64,000 nt of DNA, taken from positions 248,001 to 312,000 of the forward strand of contig NZ_LIQH01000040.1 in the NCBI RefSeq assembly GCF_001418085.1. The letters are read 5' to 3'. The stretch comes from Lacinutrix algicola. GTDB lineage: Bacteria > Bacteroidota > Bacteroidia > Flavobacteriales > Flavobacteriaceae. Below the pieces are notes generated by a model. The model ran no database searches. It was given only the letters and a program-made list of their open reading frames with translations, and was not told where the DNA came from. Positions 63,214 through 64,000 of the stretch are shown here, piece by piece (positions within the stretch are counted from its first letter, which is position 1; each line of letters begins with the position of its first letter). The position numbers and the translations under genes are program-made.

Positions 63214-64000
63214 ATGTCTTTACTAATAAAAAACATAAAAGAATTACTACAAATTAGAGAGCCAAATGTTTTAAAAGTTTCTGGTGAAGAAATGAAAACA
63301 CTTCCTACTCTTAAAAATGCATATCTATTTATAGAACATGATACTATTGTAGATTTTGGTACTATGGATAACTGCAAATATGATAATGCAGACAACGTTA
63401 TAGATGCTAGCGGCAAGGTTGTTTTACCAACTTGGTGCGATTCTCACACTCATATTGTGTATGCAGGAAATAGAGAACAAGAATTTGTAGACAGAATTAA
63501 CGGCTTATCTTACGAGGAAATAGCTAACAGAGGCGGTGGTATTTTAAATAGTGCTAAAACTCTTGAAAATACTAGCGAAGAAGATTTATACCAGCAATCT
63601 ATTGCACGTGTAAATAAAGTAATGCAATTAGGATCTGGTGCTTTAGAAATAAAATCTGGTTATGGTTTATCTACAGAAACCGAACTTAAAATGCTTCGTG
63701 TAATCAAGCGCATAAAAAAAGAGTTTCCTATAAAAATAAAAGCGACTTTTCTTGGTGCTCATGCTTTACCTAAAGAGTTTAAAGATAATAAACAAGGCTA
63801 TTTAGATTTAATTATTAATGAAATGATGCCTAAAGTTGCAGCAGATAACTTGGCAGATTACGTAGATGTTTTTTGCGAAAAAGGTTATTTCTCGTTAGAA
63901 GATACCGAGCAAATTCTTGAAGCAGCAAAACAATACCATTTAATTCCTAAAATTCACGTTAATCAATTTAATGCTTTTGGAGGTGTCGCTTTAGCGGTAA
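63214..64000 (+). CDS. hutI: Imidazolonepropionase, 3' end outside window
   Basis: The first 262 residues of a metal-dependent amidohydrolase that opens imidazolone-5-propionate to formiminoglutamate in histidine breakdown. The metal site starts with WCDSHTHIVYAGNREQEFVD (about 71-90), followed by INGLSYEEIANRGGGILNSA, LEIKSGYGLSTETELKMLRV, TFLGAHALPKEF and the zinc His in IPKIHVNQFNAFGG. All match the family. The gene runs past the last base of the window, so nothing can be said of its C-terminus. Confidence 0.93.
   Translation, partial: MSLLIKNIKELLQIREPNVLKVSGEEMKTLPTLKNAYLFIEHDTIVDFGTMDNCKYDNADNVIDASGKVVLPTWCDSHTHIVYAGNREQEFVDRINGLSYEEIANRGGGILNSAKTLENTSEEDLYQQSIARVNKVMQLGSGALEIKSGYGLSTETELKMLRVIKRIKKEFPIKIKATFLGAHALPKEFKDNKQGYLDLIINEMMPKVAADNLADYVDVFCEKGYFSLEDTEQILEAAKQYHLIPKIHVNQFNAFGGVALAV

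Noticed and set aside
1-64000. tRNA, rRNA, CRISPR, prophage, insertion sequence or antibiotic gene cluster
   Set aside because: I looked through all intergenic regions and found no cloverleaf with CCA end, no regular spacer array, no integrase or transposase and no large synthase. A structured search for small RNAs was not possible here.

Overview
The window is a piece of the chromosome of a marine-type member of the Flavobacteriaceae (Bacteroidota). The evidence is the low G+C content, the near absence of Shine-Dalgarno sequences, promoters of the Bacteroidota form (TTG/TTTG, about 20 bp, TAnnTTTG), a type IX secretion (T9SS) C-terminal sorting domain, TonB-dependent receptors with an N-terminal carboxypeptidase-regulatory-like domain, and many family-typical proteins (DUF937, DUF3667, DUF4834, DUF6146, DUF6787, YfhO, YbaB, an RF2 gene with a programmed frameshift). 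No rRNA, tRNA, CRISPR array, prophage or insertion sequence was seen.

Layout. 0-9.4 kb: TerC-like membrane protein, a small ABC ATPase with a tiny membrane partner, then parE - small protein - parC, a GT39-like membrane glycosyltransferase and ychF, nearly all on the minus strand. 9.6-13.8 kb: a large TonB-dependent receptor and a lipoprotein. 13.9-20.1 kb: ferredoxin divergent from a LuxC-type acyl-CoA reductase, then serC, serA, DUF937 and small envelope proteins. 19.8-23.2 kb: a three-gene locus (His/Cys-rich small protein, ZnuD-like receptor, acidic lipoprotein) that looks like divalent-metal uptake. 23.4-30.7 kb: Bcp peroxiredoxin, an endonuclease III without its iron-sulfur cysteines, an ECF sigma factor, uvrA, DUF3667. 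30.7-34.1 kb: two paralogous secreted proteins built of 16-residue repeats, one cut by an in-frame TGA, around a TPR lipoprotein and a one-domain DEAD-box-like protein. 34.1-39.7 kb: flippase, glycosyltransferase and YfhO-type protein for surface glycans. 39.8-50.8 kb: outer-membrane and GNAT-like proteins, a giant Calx-beta/T9SS protein, a pair of PLP enzymes that fits sulfonolipid (capnine) base synthesis, oligopeptidase B, ybaB. 51-53.2 kb: an OmpA protein carrying two arrays of a 23-residue repeat. 53.4-64 kb: broken threonine aldolase, prfB, arsC and a decayed second arsC, an outer-membrane receptor, an orphan HNH protein, fumC, a nested inverted repeat, a Crp-family pseudogene, and the start of hutI running off the window.

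Themes. The most distinctive items are the two-array OmpA protein, the candidate sulfonolipid gene pair, the candidate metal-uptake trio and the 16-residue-repeat secreted family. The window also holds an unusual number of broken reading frames: three single-base frameshifts lie in runs of 7-8 A/T (glycosyltransferase, threonine aldolase, Crp), one gene has a TGA where its own repeat predicts Arg, one arsC copy has a short deletion, and one barrel gene survives only as its C-terminus. The three homopolymer cases may be assembly errors, phase-variable tracts or true decay. The prfB frameshift, by contrast, is the normal programmed one.
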